A stretch of DNA of 54,994 bases from Pedobacter ginsenosidimutans (GTDB lineage: Bacteria > Bacteroidota > Bacteroidia > Sphingobacteriales > Sphingobacteriaceae): NCBI RefSeq assembly GCF_001442625.1, contig NZ_LMZQ01000038.1:1-54994 (forward strand), given 5' to 3'. The notes below the pieces were generated by a model. That model saw only the letters and a program-made list of their open reading frames with translations, had not been told where the DNA came from and ran no database searches. Positions 1 through 8,967 of the stretch are shown piece by piece; the stretch's first letter is position 1; each line of letters starts with the position of its first letter. The position numbers were made by a program, and so were the translations under genes.

Positions 1-1
1 T

Positions 2-367
2 TTAGACCCTACGATAAATGGTTGTAGCCATGTGTTGTGGACCGGAAAAACAATAGATCCTACATCAACAGCCAGGAATGCAGTTTTTTATGGCGATAAA
101 GCCATCGATCGGTCGCCATGTGGAACAGGTACCTCGGCCCGTTTGGCTCAGTGGTTTGCTAAAGGAAAATTAAAACAAGGAGAAGATTTTATTCACGAAA
201 GTTTTATCGGTAGCAAGTTTATTGGAAGAGTAGAAGAAGTTGTAGATCTGAACGGAATTAAAGCCATTATACCAAGTGTAGAGGGCTGGGCAAAAATTTA
301 TGGTTACAACACCATTAAAATAGATGCCGAAGATGATCCATATGCACATGGATTTCAGGTGATTTAG
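2..367 (+). CDS. Proline racemase / 4-hydroxyproline epimerase family protein (3' part only)
   Basis: The reading frame is open from base 2, so the gene starts before the window and only about 121 C-terminal residues are seen. The segment DRSPCGTGTSARLA carries the second catalytic cysteine of the proline racemase fold, a family that inverts the alpha carbon of proline or trans-4-hydroxyproline with a two-cysteine, cofactor-free mechanism. The residue that separates racemase from epimerase lies partly outside the window. The next gene, 40 nt downstream on the same strand, is a FAD amino-acid dehydrogenase, which is the usual partner in bacterial hydroxyproline catabolism (L-Hyp to D-Hyp, then oxidation). 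That context favours 4-hydroxyproline 2-epimerase over proline racemase. Family assignment is secure; substrate is inference. Confidence 0.88.
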   Translation, partial: LDPTINGCSHVLWTGKTIDPTSTARNAVFYGDKAIDRSPCGTGTSARLAQWFAKGKLKQGEDFIHESFIGSKFIGRVEEVVDLNGIKAIIPSVEGWAKIYGYNTIKIDAEDDPYAHGFQVI

Positions 368-407
368 TGAGTTTTTAAAAAGAATATCAGCAGTATAAAT
401 TAAAAGA

Positions 408-1649
408 ATGTCGAAAGTATTAATTATAGGTGGTGGAATTGTAGGGCTAACTTCAGCGTATTATCTGCAGAAAAGGGGTTACGAAGTAACAGTTTTAGAT
501 AAGAGAGATATTACTGACAACTGCTCTTTTGGTAATGCAGGGATGATCGTGCCAAGCCATTTTGTGCCTTTGGCTGCGCCAGGCATGATAAAACAGGGTA
601 TTCGCTGGATGTTTAACAGTAAAAGTCCGTTTTATGTTCGTCCATCTTTAAATGGGAACCTCATTAACTGGGGCTTGAAATTTATGAAACATGCCACGGC
701 AAAACACGTGAGCCAATCGGCAGTACCTTTACGCGATTTATCGTTACTGAGCAAAAAACTATATGAAGGATTGGCTAAAGAGCCTGATTTCGATTTCGAA
801 TTAACGAACAATGGTATTCTGGCATTTTATAAAACGGAAAAAGCAGGAGAAGAAGAAGCGCATTTAGCTGCAAGGGCAATTGAACTGGGTTTGGATATGG
901 CTGTGTTAACAGCCGACGAATGCCGTGCATTGCAACCTGATTTAAAATTAGATGTTTTGGGCGCGGTACATTATCGTTGCGATGCACATCTTTACCCAAC
1001 AAAGTTGATGAATGCTTTGCTTAAGTATTTGTTGAACAATGGTGTTAAGATAGAACGAGGCAGAGAGGTTGATAAAATTGAAACAGTTGGCAATCGCATT
1101 ATGAAGGTTTTTACAGGCAATACCGCCTGGGAAGCCGATCAGTATGTTTTAGCAACTGGTTCATGGTCGCCTGCTGTAGCTAAAATGGCCGATGTTAAAA
1201 TATCCTTAATGCCAGGTAAAGGTTATTCTTTTATGGAACCGGAACCTCAGCAAAGGCTAACTATTCCGGCATTGTTATGTGAAGCCAGAGTGGCCATAAC
1301 ACCAATGAACGGGCAGATTAGGTATGGCGGTACAATGGAGTTAGATAAAATTAATGCCCGTATTAATATGCAAAGGGTTAAAGGGATTGTAGAATCGGTT
1401 CCAGCATATTTTCCAGATTTAAAACCCGCACTTCCAGTAGAAAAAGATATCTGGTATGGCTTCCGTCCGTCATCACCTGATGGTTTGCCATACATTGGCA
1501 GAAGCGAAAAAAGAGAAAATCTAATTATCGCTACCGGCCATGGTATGATGGGGTTAAGTTTAGGCCCCGCAACAGGTTTGTTGGTTAGCCAGATTGCTTC
1601 AGGCATAGCTACTGATCTAAAAATGGAGCCATTCGCAGTTGTTAGATAG
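408..1649 (+). CDS. FAD-dependent D-amino acid (D-hydroxyproline) dehydrogenase, DadA-like
   Basis: A 413-residue DAO-family flavoprotein. The N-terminus has the dinucleotide-binding GGGIVG motif (residues 8-13) followed by a basic/acidic strand end (LDKRD), and the C-terminus has the FAD-contacting GFRPSSPDGLPYIG and ATGHGMMGLSLGPATG segments. Length fits DadA-type dehydrogenases (about 410-430 aa). No signal peptide is visible, so it is cytosolic or peripheral at the inner membrane. Placed 40 nt after a proline racemase-type epimerase, it most likely oxidises cis-4-hydroxy-D-proline to the pyrroline carboxylate. A generic D-amino acid dehydrogenase, or glycine/sarcosine oxidase-like activity, is the alternative. 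The two genes probably share a transcript. The downstream Hyp enzymes (deaminase, ALDH) are not in the window and could lie upstream. Confidence 0.85.
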   Translation: MSKVLIIGGGIVGLTSAYYLQKRGYEVTVLDKRDITDNCSFGNAGMIVPSHFVPLAAPGMIKQGIRWMFNSKSPFYVRPSLNGNLINWGLKFMKHATAKHVSQSAVPLRDLSLLSKKLYEGLAKEPDFDFELTNNGILAFYKTEKAGEEEAHLAARAIELGLDMAVLTADECRALQPDLKLDVLGAVHYRCDAHLYPTKLMNALLKYLLNNGVKIERGREVDKIETVGNRIMKVFTGNTAWEADQYVLATGSWSPAVAKMADVKISLMPGKGYSFMEPEPQQRLTIPALLCEARVAITPMNGQIRYGGTMELDKINARINMQRVKGIVESVPAYFPDLKPALPVEKDIWYGFRPSSPDGLPYIGRSEKRENLIIATGHGMMGLSLGPATGLLVSQIASGIATDLKMEPFAVVR

Positions 1650-1680
1650 TATACTAAGGATTAAATTTTTCTAGGGATGC

Positions 1681-1767
1681 CGTCATTGCGAAGCCAATTT
1701 TGATTATCTGAAGCAATCTTCATCTCAGGTTGAAAAGATTGCTTCGTCGTTCCTCCCCTCAATGACG
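1681..1767. repeat. Nested inverted repeat (REP-like, family 1)
   Basis: Outer arms CGTCATTG (1681-1688) and CAATGACG (1760-1767) enclose inner arms GAAGCAATCTT (1710-1720) and AAGATTGCTTC (1735-1745). A degenerate relative with the same CGTCATTGCGAA and GAAGCAATCTT blocks lies at 44585-44634, so this is an interspersed element and not only a local terminator. It sits 30 nt after the dehydrogenase gene and could also stop transcription. Confidence 0.75.
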
Positions 1768-1837
1768 CCCGATTTTAAGCATCCGTCATTGGTAAATGAT
1801 TTGGAATCGTAATTCAACAAGGTTTAATCTCTAAGAG

Positions 1838-1962
1838 GTTTGTATCATAAATTGTAACTCAATCGAATTTGTCACGTTGAGCCTGTCGAAACGCCTTGTA
1901 AGACATTTAAAACTGGTCCTTCGACAAGCTCAGGATGACAATCCTATATTTATGATACAAAC
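1838..1962. repeat. MITE-like element with 15-bp terminal inverted repeats
   Basis: Perfect 15-bp arms GTTTGTATCATAAAT (1838-1852) and its complement (1948-1962) flank an inner imperfect palindrome (1871-1890 against 1920-1939) with the blocks GAGCCTGTCGAA and TTCGACAAGCTC. The outer arms extend with one inserted base to AAGAG on the left and CTCTT on the right. The inner blocks recur at 39295-39348. Bases 1650-2248 contain no credible gene, only the two repeats and the promoter of the next gene. Confidence 0.6.
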
Positions 1963-2067
1963 TCTTGATTTAACTCAGTTTCTTCACAATTTCCCAAAAA
2001 AATGGCAGAATTGACTGTTAATCCAAAAATAGCAGACTTTATCAGTTTAAATTAATCGTCTTAGATC

Positions 2068-2095
2068 TTGCTTTACAGTAGGTTAACTAAATTTG
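2068..2095 (+). promoter_or_regulatory. Candidate Bacteroidota promoter upstream of the AraC-type gene
   Basis: TTG at 2068-2070 and TAAATTTG at 2088-2095 (matches TAnnTTTG) are 17 nt apart, as in the sigma-ABfr-type promoters of this phylum. This would give an untranslated leader of about 145 nt before the ATG at 2249. It is a motif match only. Confidence 0.4.
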
Positions 2096-2248
2096 TAGTA
2101 ATTTACGAGCTGCCAAATTCATAATCGGATCCGTCATATATTATCAAGTTATAGCAGGATTTTAACCTTATTTAAGTTTTATTGGTTTATTTGAGTTAAT
2201 ATTCATACATTCAATTCATAATCAAACTCAACCAACTAAACCAAAATT

Positions 2249-3151
2249 ATGAAAGTATTACCATTTACCATGCTTGTTCCCGATGACAAGAGTGTGATAT
2301 CGGAACATATTGAACTTCCATATTTTTACCAGTATCTGCACCGCCACGATGAATGGCAGATTACTTATATAGAAAAAGGAGAGGGTACGTTAATCGCAGG
2401 GAATGATATGCATGCGTTCCGATCGGGCGATATTTTTGTAATTGGGGCAAAACTTCCACATCTTTTTAAAAGTAACCCCGAATATTTCTCTGCTGATAAC
2501 AATAAAACAATCAAAGCATGTTCTATTTACTTTAATCCTAACGGGATTTTGGCTGCTTTGTTCAATCTTCCCGAAATGAAGATGGCAAGTGGTTTTTTAG
2601 CTAAAAACAAACATGGTTTCAAAATTCCTGCTGCATTTACTAAAAACATGGTAACCAAAATGTTCAATGTTCACCAGGCATCAGGAGTTGATGTGCTGTT
2701 TAACTTTTTGAAATTGGTTAACAGCCTTCAGGATTTAAATGAGAATGTAGAATCGTTATGCTCGGATATGTATTCTTCTAACGTAACCGAAAATGAAGGT
2801 ATGAGGTTGAGTAAGATCATTAACTTTATCACCGAAAACTATAACAATCAAATTTCTTTAGAAGATGTAGCCAATGCTGCGTTTATGACCCCTCAGGCCT
2901 TCTGTAGGTATTTTAAGAAACATACAGGACATACTTTCGTATCCTTTTTAAACGAAGTTAGAATTAACGATGCCTGTAAAAGCCTTATTTCTGGAGAAAA
3001 AGCCGATTGCATTTCAGGTGTAGCCTATAAAGCTGGTTTCAATAGTATTACCAATTTTAACCGGGTATTTAAAAGTATTATTGGTCAGTCGCCAAGAGCA
3101 TATATCGATACTTATAATAATGTGAGCAGGGTGAGCTACGTAGGCGCCTAA
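2249..3151 (+). CDS. AraC family transcriptional regulator with N-terminal cupin
   Basis: A 300-residue two-domain regulator. Residues 1 to about 100 form a cupin-like ligand domain (HRHDEWQITYIEKGEG, then HAFRSGDIFVIGAKLPH, the usual AraC_binding pattern). Residues about 190-290 hold two helix-turn-helix motifs ending in the family signature GFNSITNFNRVFKSIIGQSPRAY. No membrane segment is present. The gene lies between the hydroxyproline epimerase/dehydrogenase pair and the DUF885, APC permease and S9 peptidase genes, all on the same strand, so it probably controls this peptide and amino acid uptake cluster. The effector is unknown. A candidate promoter lies about 150 nt upstream. Confidence 0.9.
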   Translation: MKVLPFTMLVPDDKSVISEHIELPYFYQYLHRHDEWQITYIEKGEGTLIAGNDMHAFRSGDIFVIGAKLPHLFKSNPEYFSADNNKTIKACSIYFNPNGILAALFNLPEMKMASGFLAKNKHGFKIPAAFTKNMVTKMFNVHQASGVDVLFNFLKLVNSLQDLNENVESLCSDMYSSNVTENEGMRLSKIINFITENYNNQISLEDVANAAFMTPQAFCRYFKKHTGHTFVSFLNEVRINDACKSLISGEKADCISGVAYKAGFNSITNFNRVFKSIIGQSPRAYIDTYNNVSRVSYVGA

Positions 3152-3236
3152 ACAAAACACTTTTATTTTTAAAAAAAAAGCTAGCCATTTTTTCAAATGG
3201 AGGCAAATGCTATTCGCCAAATTTAACCAACTCTAA

Positions 3237-5018
3237 ATGCAAAACAAATTGAAGTTCCTTGCCCTTTTGTTAATGGTAAGCCTGTTATCAGGTACTTTTG
3301 TATTAGCCCAAACTTCAAACGAAAGTTTGTACGAACAAACCAGCGAAATGGGTACGCTGATAGTAGGCTACCAAAGGGATGTAGATGCCATTAACGATTT
3401 CTATTATCCTTATTCTGCAGGAGGTACTTATTCTTTTCCGATGACTACTTTTAAAAGCCCTGAACAAAGAAAACGCTTGCAAGACATCAATAAAGATTAT
3501 TTAAGCAAGTTAAAATCGGCCAAATTTGAAGGCTTTAGTATTTATGGCAAAGTAGATTATATCCTCCTTAAAAAACAGATAGAATCTTCTGTTTGGCTCT
3601 TAGGTAAAGAGGAAACAGAATACAATGCCCTGTCGAAGTATTTTACCTTTGCTGATGCAATTTATGCACTCGAAAAGCTGAGAAGAAGAGGGACTTATAA
3701 AGATGGTTCTTTACTGGCTGCCCAGATGGACGAAATCGCGAAGCAGATCGATGCCCTAAGCCAAAATTTCACGAAGCAGGCAAGCCTCAAAGCCGACCAG
3801 CTTAAGATGGCAACGGCCATAACCTTGAGCTTAAAACACCGTTTAAAAGGTTTTTATCAGTTTTATATGGATTATGAACCTGGTTTTACCTGGTGGGCAC
3901 CAAAACCTTACGAAAGGTTAGATCTCGCTTTGACCAATTACGCTAAGTTTTTTAACGATAAAGGAGATCCTGTACCTGCGGCAAAATCAAACAAACCAGA
4001 AATTAAAGGAAATCCCATCGGAAGGGAAGAACTGATCAGGCAATTAAATGCAGAACTTATTCCTTATACACCAGAAGAACTGATCCAGCTTGCTGAAAAA
4101 GAATTTAAGTTTTGCGATGAAGAACTTTTAAAAGCATCAGCAGCAATGGGCTTTGGTAAAGACTGGAAAAAAGCTCAGGAAAAAATCAAGAATAGCTACG
4201 TACCATTAGGTAAACAGCCCGAGTTGATTGTAAAACTACAGGATGACGCTCTGAGCTTTATAAAAGCTAACGACCTGATCGATATTCCGGCTCTAGCTGA
4301 AGAAACCTGGGGTATGGTAATGATGTCGGCCGAGCGCCAATTGGTGAATCCATTTTTTACCGGCGGGCGCGAAATTAGTATTTCTTATCCAACAAATTCG
4401 ATGGAAGAAGATGATAAGTTGATGAGTATGCGTGGTAATAATCCTTATTTTTCAAGAGGCACGGTACAGCACGAACTCTTACCGGGTCATCACTATCAAT
4501 ATTTTATCAATAACCGTTATAAAAGCTATCGCGATCCATTTAAAACCCCTTTTAGTGTGGAAGGCTGGCCTTTGTACTGGGAGCTTTTACTCTACGATAA
4601 AGGTTTTGCCAAAACTCCTGAAGAAAAAATGGGAATGCTTTTCTGGCGGATGCACCGTTGTGCCAGGATTCTTTTTTCACTAAACTTTCATCTTGGTAAA
4701 TGGACGCCTCAGCAGTGTGTCGATTTCCTGGTCGATCGGGTAGGGCACGAACGCGCCAATGCGGAAGGCGAAGTGCGCAGATCTTTCAAAGGCGATTACA
4801 GCCCCTTGTACCAGGTAGCTTACCTTACCGGCGGTCTTCAACTTTTTGCGCTGAAAAAAGAATTGGTTGATAGTGGTAAGATGAGCTTTAAAGTTTTTCA
4901 CGACGCGGTGATTAAAGAGAACTTAATTCCTGTAGAAATGATCAGGGCTACTTTAACCAATCAGCCCTTAACACGTGATTTCACCACCTCGTGGCATTTT
5001 TACGACCAACTTAAATAA
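3237..5018 (+). CDS. Secreted DUF885 family protein (putative metallopeptidase)
   Basis: A 593-residue protein with a clear signal peptide (MQNKLKFLALLLMVSLLSG up to LAQ, cleaved near residue 25), so periplasmic or outer-membrane associated. The DUF885 hallmark HELLPGH at residues 412-418 is an HExxxGH-type zinc-binding candidate, and a glutamate-rich helix (GHERANAEGEVRRSF) follows as in the family. DUF885 proteins are usually 550-620 aa and are thought to be metallopeptidases, but few have been tested. It is followed by an APC permease (start 41 nt on) and a DPP-IV-like S9 peptidase, which supports a role in trimming peptides before uptake. Catalytic activity is an inference from the motif. 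Confidence 0.82.
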   Translation: MQNKLKFLALLLMVSLLSGTFVLAQTSNESLYEQTSEMGTLIVGYQRDVDAINDFYYPYSAGGTYSFPMTTFKSPEQRKRLQDINKDYLSKLKSAKFEGFSIYGKVDYILLKKQIESSVWLLGKEETEYNALSKYFTFADAIYALEKLRRRGTYKDGSLLAAQMDEIAKQIDALSQNFTKQASLKADQLKMATAITLSLKHRLKGFYQFYMDYEPGFTWWAPKPYERLDLALTNYAKFFNDKGDPVPAAKSNKPEIKGNPIGREELIRQLNAELIPYTPEELIQLAEKEFKFCDEELLKASAAMGFGKDWKKAQEKIKNSYVPLGKQPELIVKLQDDALSFIKANDLIDIPALAEETWGMVMMSAERQLVNPFFTGGREISISYPTNSMEEDDKLMSMRGNNPYFSRGTVQHELLPGHHYQYFINNRYKSYRDPFKTPFSVEGWPLYWELLLYDKGFAKTPEEKMGMLFWRMHRCARILFSLNFHLGKWTPQQCVDFLVDRVGHERANAEGEVRRSFKGDYSPLYQVAYLTGGLQLFALKKELVDSGKMSFKVFHDAVIKENLIPVEMIRATLTNQPLTRDFTTSWHFYDQLK

Positions 5019-5059
5019 TAAACTCACCAAACCATTTGAACCACCAAGCAACAAAACCT

Positions 5060-6508
5060 ATGATTGAAAAAGAAACCACACAATTTAAACCCTCACTTAA
5101 ATTGATGGATGCAACAATGCTTGTAGCCGGAAGTATGATCGGCTCAGGTATTTTTATAGTAAGTGCCGATATTACCCGAAATGTAGGCAGCTCTGGCTGG
5201 CTGTTAGTGGTTTGGTTAATTACAGGCTTTATGACACTTACTGCCGCATTGAGTTATGGCGAATTAAGTGCAATGTTCCCAAAAGCGGGCGGGCAGTATA
5301 TTTATTTAAAGGAAGCATATAATCCGCTGATCAGTTTTTTATATGGCTGGAGTTTTTTTACGGTAATCCAAACGGCAACTATTGCCGCAGTAGGCGTGGC
5401 ATTTGCCAAGTTTACGGCATATCTCGTGCCAGCACTAAGTGAAGATTTAGTAGCCATAGATTTAGGTTTCTTTACCATTTCACCGGCACAACTATTGGCC
5501 ATTGGGGTAATTATATTACTCACCTATATTAACAATAGGGGGGTAAACGGTGGTAAAGTAATTCAAACCACCTTTACAGTGGCCAAATTGCTAAGTTTGT
5601 TTGGCCTTATCGCGTTTGGCCTTTTCTTTTTAGATAAAGGAATCTGGAAAACCAACTGGGAAAATATGTGGGTTTTAGGACCGTTATCTGCCGATGGAAA
5701 TATTGGCTCTTATACCACTTTGGCGGCTTTCGGGGCCATTGCTGCAGCAATGGTGGGTTCGATATTTAGTAGCGACTCCTGGCACAACGTTACCTTTATT
5801 GCCGGTGAAATTAAAAACCCTGCACGAAATATTGGCTTGAGTTTAGCCTTAGGAACCATTATCGTAACAGTACTCTACATCCTTACCAATGTAATGTATA
5901 CCGGCGTACTTTCGCTGCACGACATTGCTTATGCTGATAAAGATCGGGTGGCGGTTTCTGCTGCCAATCATATTTTCGGTACCGCTGGTACCATCATTAT
6001 TGCATTAATGATTATGGTTTCAACTTTCGGCTGTAACAACGGTTTAATTATGGCTGGTGCCAGGGTGTATTACTCAATGGCCAAAGACGGGCTTTTCTTT
6101 AAGAAAGTAGGTACACTCAACAAAAATGCAGTTCCTGGTTTTGGACTATGGATTCAGTGTGTTTTTGCTTGTTTATGGTGTATCAGTGGAAAATATGGCG
6201 ATCTGTTGGATATGATCTCGTTTGTGGTGGTGATGTTTTATATGCTCACCATTTTTGGAATTTTTATCCTTCGTAAGAAACGACCTGATGCCGAGAGACC
6301 CTACAAAGCTTTTGGCTACCCTGTGCTGCCGATCATCTACATGGTGATGGGACTGGCATTTTGTATATTGCTCATTATTTTTAAACCTAAATTTACCTGG
6401 CCTGGATTAATCATCACGTTAATTGGTATACCGGTTTATTACCTGATTAAAGGAAGTATTGCCCGCCAGGATTTGAAAGCAAAAGAAGCGGTTGATGTGG
6501 GCGGTTAA
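5060..6508 (+). CDS. APC superfamily amino acid permease
   Basis: A 482-residue inner-membrane transporter with about 12 hydrophobic segments. The first helix carries the APC substrate-site motif GSMIGSGIFIV, and the sequence AMFPKAGGQYIYLKEAYNP is the conserved loop between TM2 and TM3. A TTG at 5036 would add eight residues, but ATG 5060 puts the start directly before the charged tail and TM1 and is preferred. Length and pattern fit the LAT/SteT-like or basic amino acid/polyamine antiporter branch. Next to hydroxyproline and peptidase genes, it likely imports an amino acid such as proline, hydroxyproline or a product of the peptidases. The substrate cannot be read from the sequence. Confidence 0.88.
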   Translation: MIEKETTQFKPSLKLMDATMLVAGSMIGSGIFIVSADITRNVGSSGWLLVVWLITGFMTLTAALSYGELSAMFPKAGGQYIYLKEAYNPLISFLYGWSFFTVIQTATIAAVGVAFAKFTAYLVPALSEDLVAIDLGFFTISPAQLLAIGVIILLTYINNRGVNGGKVIQTTFTVAKLLSLFGLIAFGLFFLDKGIWKTNWENMWVLGPLSADGNIGSYTTLAAFGAIAAAMVGSIFSSDSWHNVTFIAGEIKNPARNIGLSLALGTIIVTVLYILTNVMYTGVLSLHDIAYADKDRVAVSAANHIFGTAGTIIIALMIMVSTFGCNNGLIMAGARVYYSMAKDGLFFKKVGTLNKNAVPGFGLWIQCVFACLWCISGKYGDLLDMISFVVVMFYMLTIFGIFILRKKRPDAERPYKAFGYPVLPIIYMVMGLAFCILLIIFKPKFTWPGLIITLIGIPVYYLIKGSIARQDLKAKEAVDVGG

Positions 6509-6584
6509 AATATTGATGTTATTCATCAAAATCTAAAGGAAATCTGAAAGGCCGTAGCACTATATTTACCACAAAAAATCTGTA

Positions 6585-8882
6585 ATGACCACTTACCTAA
6601 CCGCTAAAAAAGCAATAGTCACCATCTTATTAAGTTTTGTTTTCTTTCAAGTGCTGGCACAGCAAGCAGGTTTACATCCTTATACACCAAGTGCTGCAGA
6701 AATGGTAAATGCTTACCAATTATCCACTAAGCTGGATACCGTATTACGCAATATCCCAACTAATAACGATCTTATTCCCCTTTGGAAAAAAGACGGGAGC
6801 GCATTTTGGTACAAAAAGAACCTTCCTAATAAAACATGGGAATATTATTATGTAGATGCGCTAACAGGAAAACGTAAAGCTGCATTTGATAGTGAGAAAC
6901 TTGCGCAGAACATTGAAAAGGTAACGGGTAAAAAGCAAAATCCATTAAAACTGCAGTTTGCTGAACTGTATTTCGCCGATCAGGGTAACACGGCAAAACT
7001 AAAAATACAGGATAAATGGTATGAATTAAACTTGAACGATTACAGTTTGGCGGACACCAAAGACACTACAATTTATCGCTACAATGCCAAAAGACCTTTG
7101 CAGCAAAGCAGATCGCGCTGGCAACGGAACCGTGAATCCAGAAAATCGCCTGATGGTAAAAATGAAATCCTCATAAAAGGTGGAAATATATTTGTGGTTG
7201 ATCTAGCTACCAAAGCAGAAACCCAATTAAGTACCGATGGCAATGCCGATAAACCATATGGCGAATTTGCATGGTCGCCCGATAGCAAAAATATTGTTGC
7301 CTATAAAATCGATCCGAAAGAAATTAAAAAAGTACATTATGTATTAAGTTCTGTTCCTGGTACCACACGTGGTGAATTAAAATCGAGAGAGTATGCACAG
7401 CCTGGTGACGATTTTACCGCTTATCAACCCTATGTTTTTAATGTAGCGGCTAAAACTGCCATTAAAGTAGATGCAGATCCGATAGATTTCTTTGGTGCAC
7501 CAGAATTGCATTGGCGCGATAATAACAGCAGATATTATACCTATGAGAAAGTAGATCGCGGCCATCAACGTTTTAGGGTAATTGAAGTAGATGTTTTAAC
7601 CGGAAAAACAAAAAACATTATCGACGAAAAAACAAAAACCTTCATTTATGAGCGGCGCATTTATACCCATTACTTACCTAAAACAAATGAAATATTGTGG
7701 ACCAGTGAGCAGGATGGATGGCAACACCTTTATCTGGTTAATGGCACCACCGGAAAACAGAAGCTGATTACCAAAGGCAATTGGGTAGTTAGGGATATCG
7801 ATAGTATAGATGTAGTTAAACGCCAGGTTTGGTTTAGGGCTTGCGGAATGAATGCCAGTGAAGACCCTTACTTTATCCATTATTACCGGATTGGTTTCGA
7901 CGGTAAAGGATTGGTAAACCTTACGCCCGAAAAAGGTAACCATAACCTCAGCTTTTCTCCCGATCGTAAATATTATATCGATACTTACTCTCAGGTAAAT
8001 GTACCGCCTGTTAGCGAGTTAAGGTTAACTGCGAGTACCAAAAAAGTAAGCGAAATAGAACATGGACAAACGGATATTTATTTGGCTACCGGTGTTAAAC
8101 TGCCTGAAGTTTTTGTGGCTAAAGGAAGAGATGGCATAACCGATATTTGGGGCATTGTTTGCTTCCCTTCAAAAATGGATCCGAACAAGACTTATCCTGT
8201 TATCGAGAATATTTATGCAGGTCCTCATGATAGTTTTGTGCCCAAAAGTTTCTTACCTGCCAGTGAAATGCAGAGCATTGCCGAATTAGGCTTTATTGTA
8301 GTACAGATTGATGGGATGGGTACCGCTAACCGATCTAAAGTTTTTCATGATGTATGCTGGAAAAATATAGCTGATGCAGGTTTCCCTGACCGGATATTGT
8401 GGATGAAAGCCATGGCCGTTAAATATCCAAATGCTGATATTACCAGAGTGGGGATTTATGGCACTTCGGCGGGTGGGCAAAGCTCAACAGGTGCACTGTT
8501 ATTTCATCCCGAGTTTTATAAAGCTGCGGTTTCTGCCTGTGGTTGTCACGATAACCGCATCGATAAACAATGGTGGAACGAACAATGGATGGGCTATCCG
8601 GTAGGGCCGCACTATGGAGAACAATCTAACATTACCAATGCAGCAAAATTACAAGGTAATCTATTTCTAATTGTTGGTGAAGCCGATGAAAACGTACCAC
8701 CAGAATCAACCTATCGACTTGCTGATGCATTGATCAAAGCAAATAAAGATTTCGATATTTTAAGCATTCCGGGTATGGGACACAGTGATGGCGGTATTTA
8801 CGGAAGGAGGCGTAAACGTGACTTCTTTGTAAAACATTTATTGCATGCCGAACCACCAAATCCGAATGTTTTGGTTCAATAA
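6585..8882 (+). CDS. Secreted S9 family peptidase, dipeptidyl-peptidase IV-like
   Basis: A 765-residue protein with a signal peptide ending in VLAQQ. The first about 500 residues form a DPP-IV N-terminal beta-propeller (repeats such as SPDSKNIVAYKID and DRGHQRFRVIEVD). The C-terminal alpha/beta hydrolase has the catalytic triad in order: Ser628 in YGTSAGGQ, Asp701 in GEADENVPP, and His733 in GMGHSDGG. The serine motif is GTSAGG where GWSYGG is common in DPP-IV, a conservative variation. S9 enzymes of this type release X-Pro dipeptides or cut after proline, which fits a locus that also has a hydroxyproline epimerase and dehydrogenase. It is therefore a likely supplier of proline/hydroxyproline from collagen-like or plant cell wall peptides. 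Substrate is inferred from context. Confidence 0.88.
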   Translation: MTTYLTAKKAIVTILLSFVFFQVLAQQAGLHPYTPSAAEMVNAYQLSTKLDTVLRNIPTNNDLIPLWKKDGSAFWYKKNLPNKTWEYYYVDALTGKRKAAFDSEKLAQNIEKVTGKKQNPLKLQFAELYFADQGNTAKLKIQDKWYELNLNDYSLADTKDTTIYRYNAKRPLQQSRSRWQRNRESRKSPDGKNEILIKGGNIFVVDLATKAETQLSTDGNADKPYGEFAWSPDSKNIVAYKIDPKEIKKVHYVLSSVPGTTRGELKSREYAQPGDDFTAYQPYVFNVAAKTAIKVDADPIDFFGAPELHWRDNNSRYYTYEKVDRGHQRFRVIEVDVLTGKTKNIIDEKTKTFIYERRIYTHYLPKTNEILWTSEQDGWQHLYLVNGTTGKQKLITKGNWVVRDIDSIDVVKRQVWFRACGMNASEDPYFIHYYRIGFDGKGLVNLTPEKGNHNLSFSPDRKYYIDTYSQVNVPPVSELRLTASTKKVSEIEHGQTDIYLATGVKLPEVFVAKGRDGITDIWGIVCFPSKMDPNKTYPVIENIYAGPHDSFVPKSFLPASEMQSIAELGFIVVQIDGMGTANRSKVFHDVCWKNIADAGFPDRILWMKAMAVKYPNADITRVGIYGTSAGGQSSTGALLFHPEFYKAAVSACGCHDNRIDKQWWNEQWMGYPVGPHYGEQSNITNAAKLQGNLFLIVGEADENVPPESTYRLADALIKANKDFDILSIPGMGHSDGGIYGRRRKRDFFVKHLLHAEPPNPNVLVQ

Positions 8883-8967
8883 TCATTGGTTCATTAGTAC
8901 GTTCAAAATTCAATCATTAAAAAATAAATTGTTACTTTGGCACATTGTATCTAATCATCCTTTAACA

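Noticed and set aside
5036..5059. TTG start extending the APC permease by eight residues
   Set aside because: The ATG at 5060 gives a normal N-terminus for the family and the extension is unstructured.
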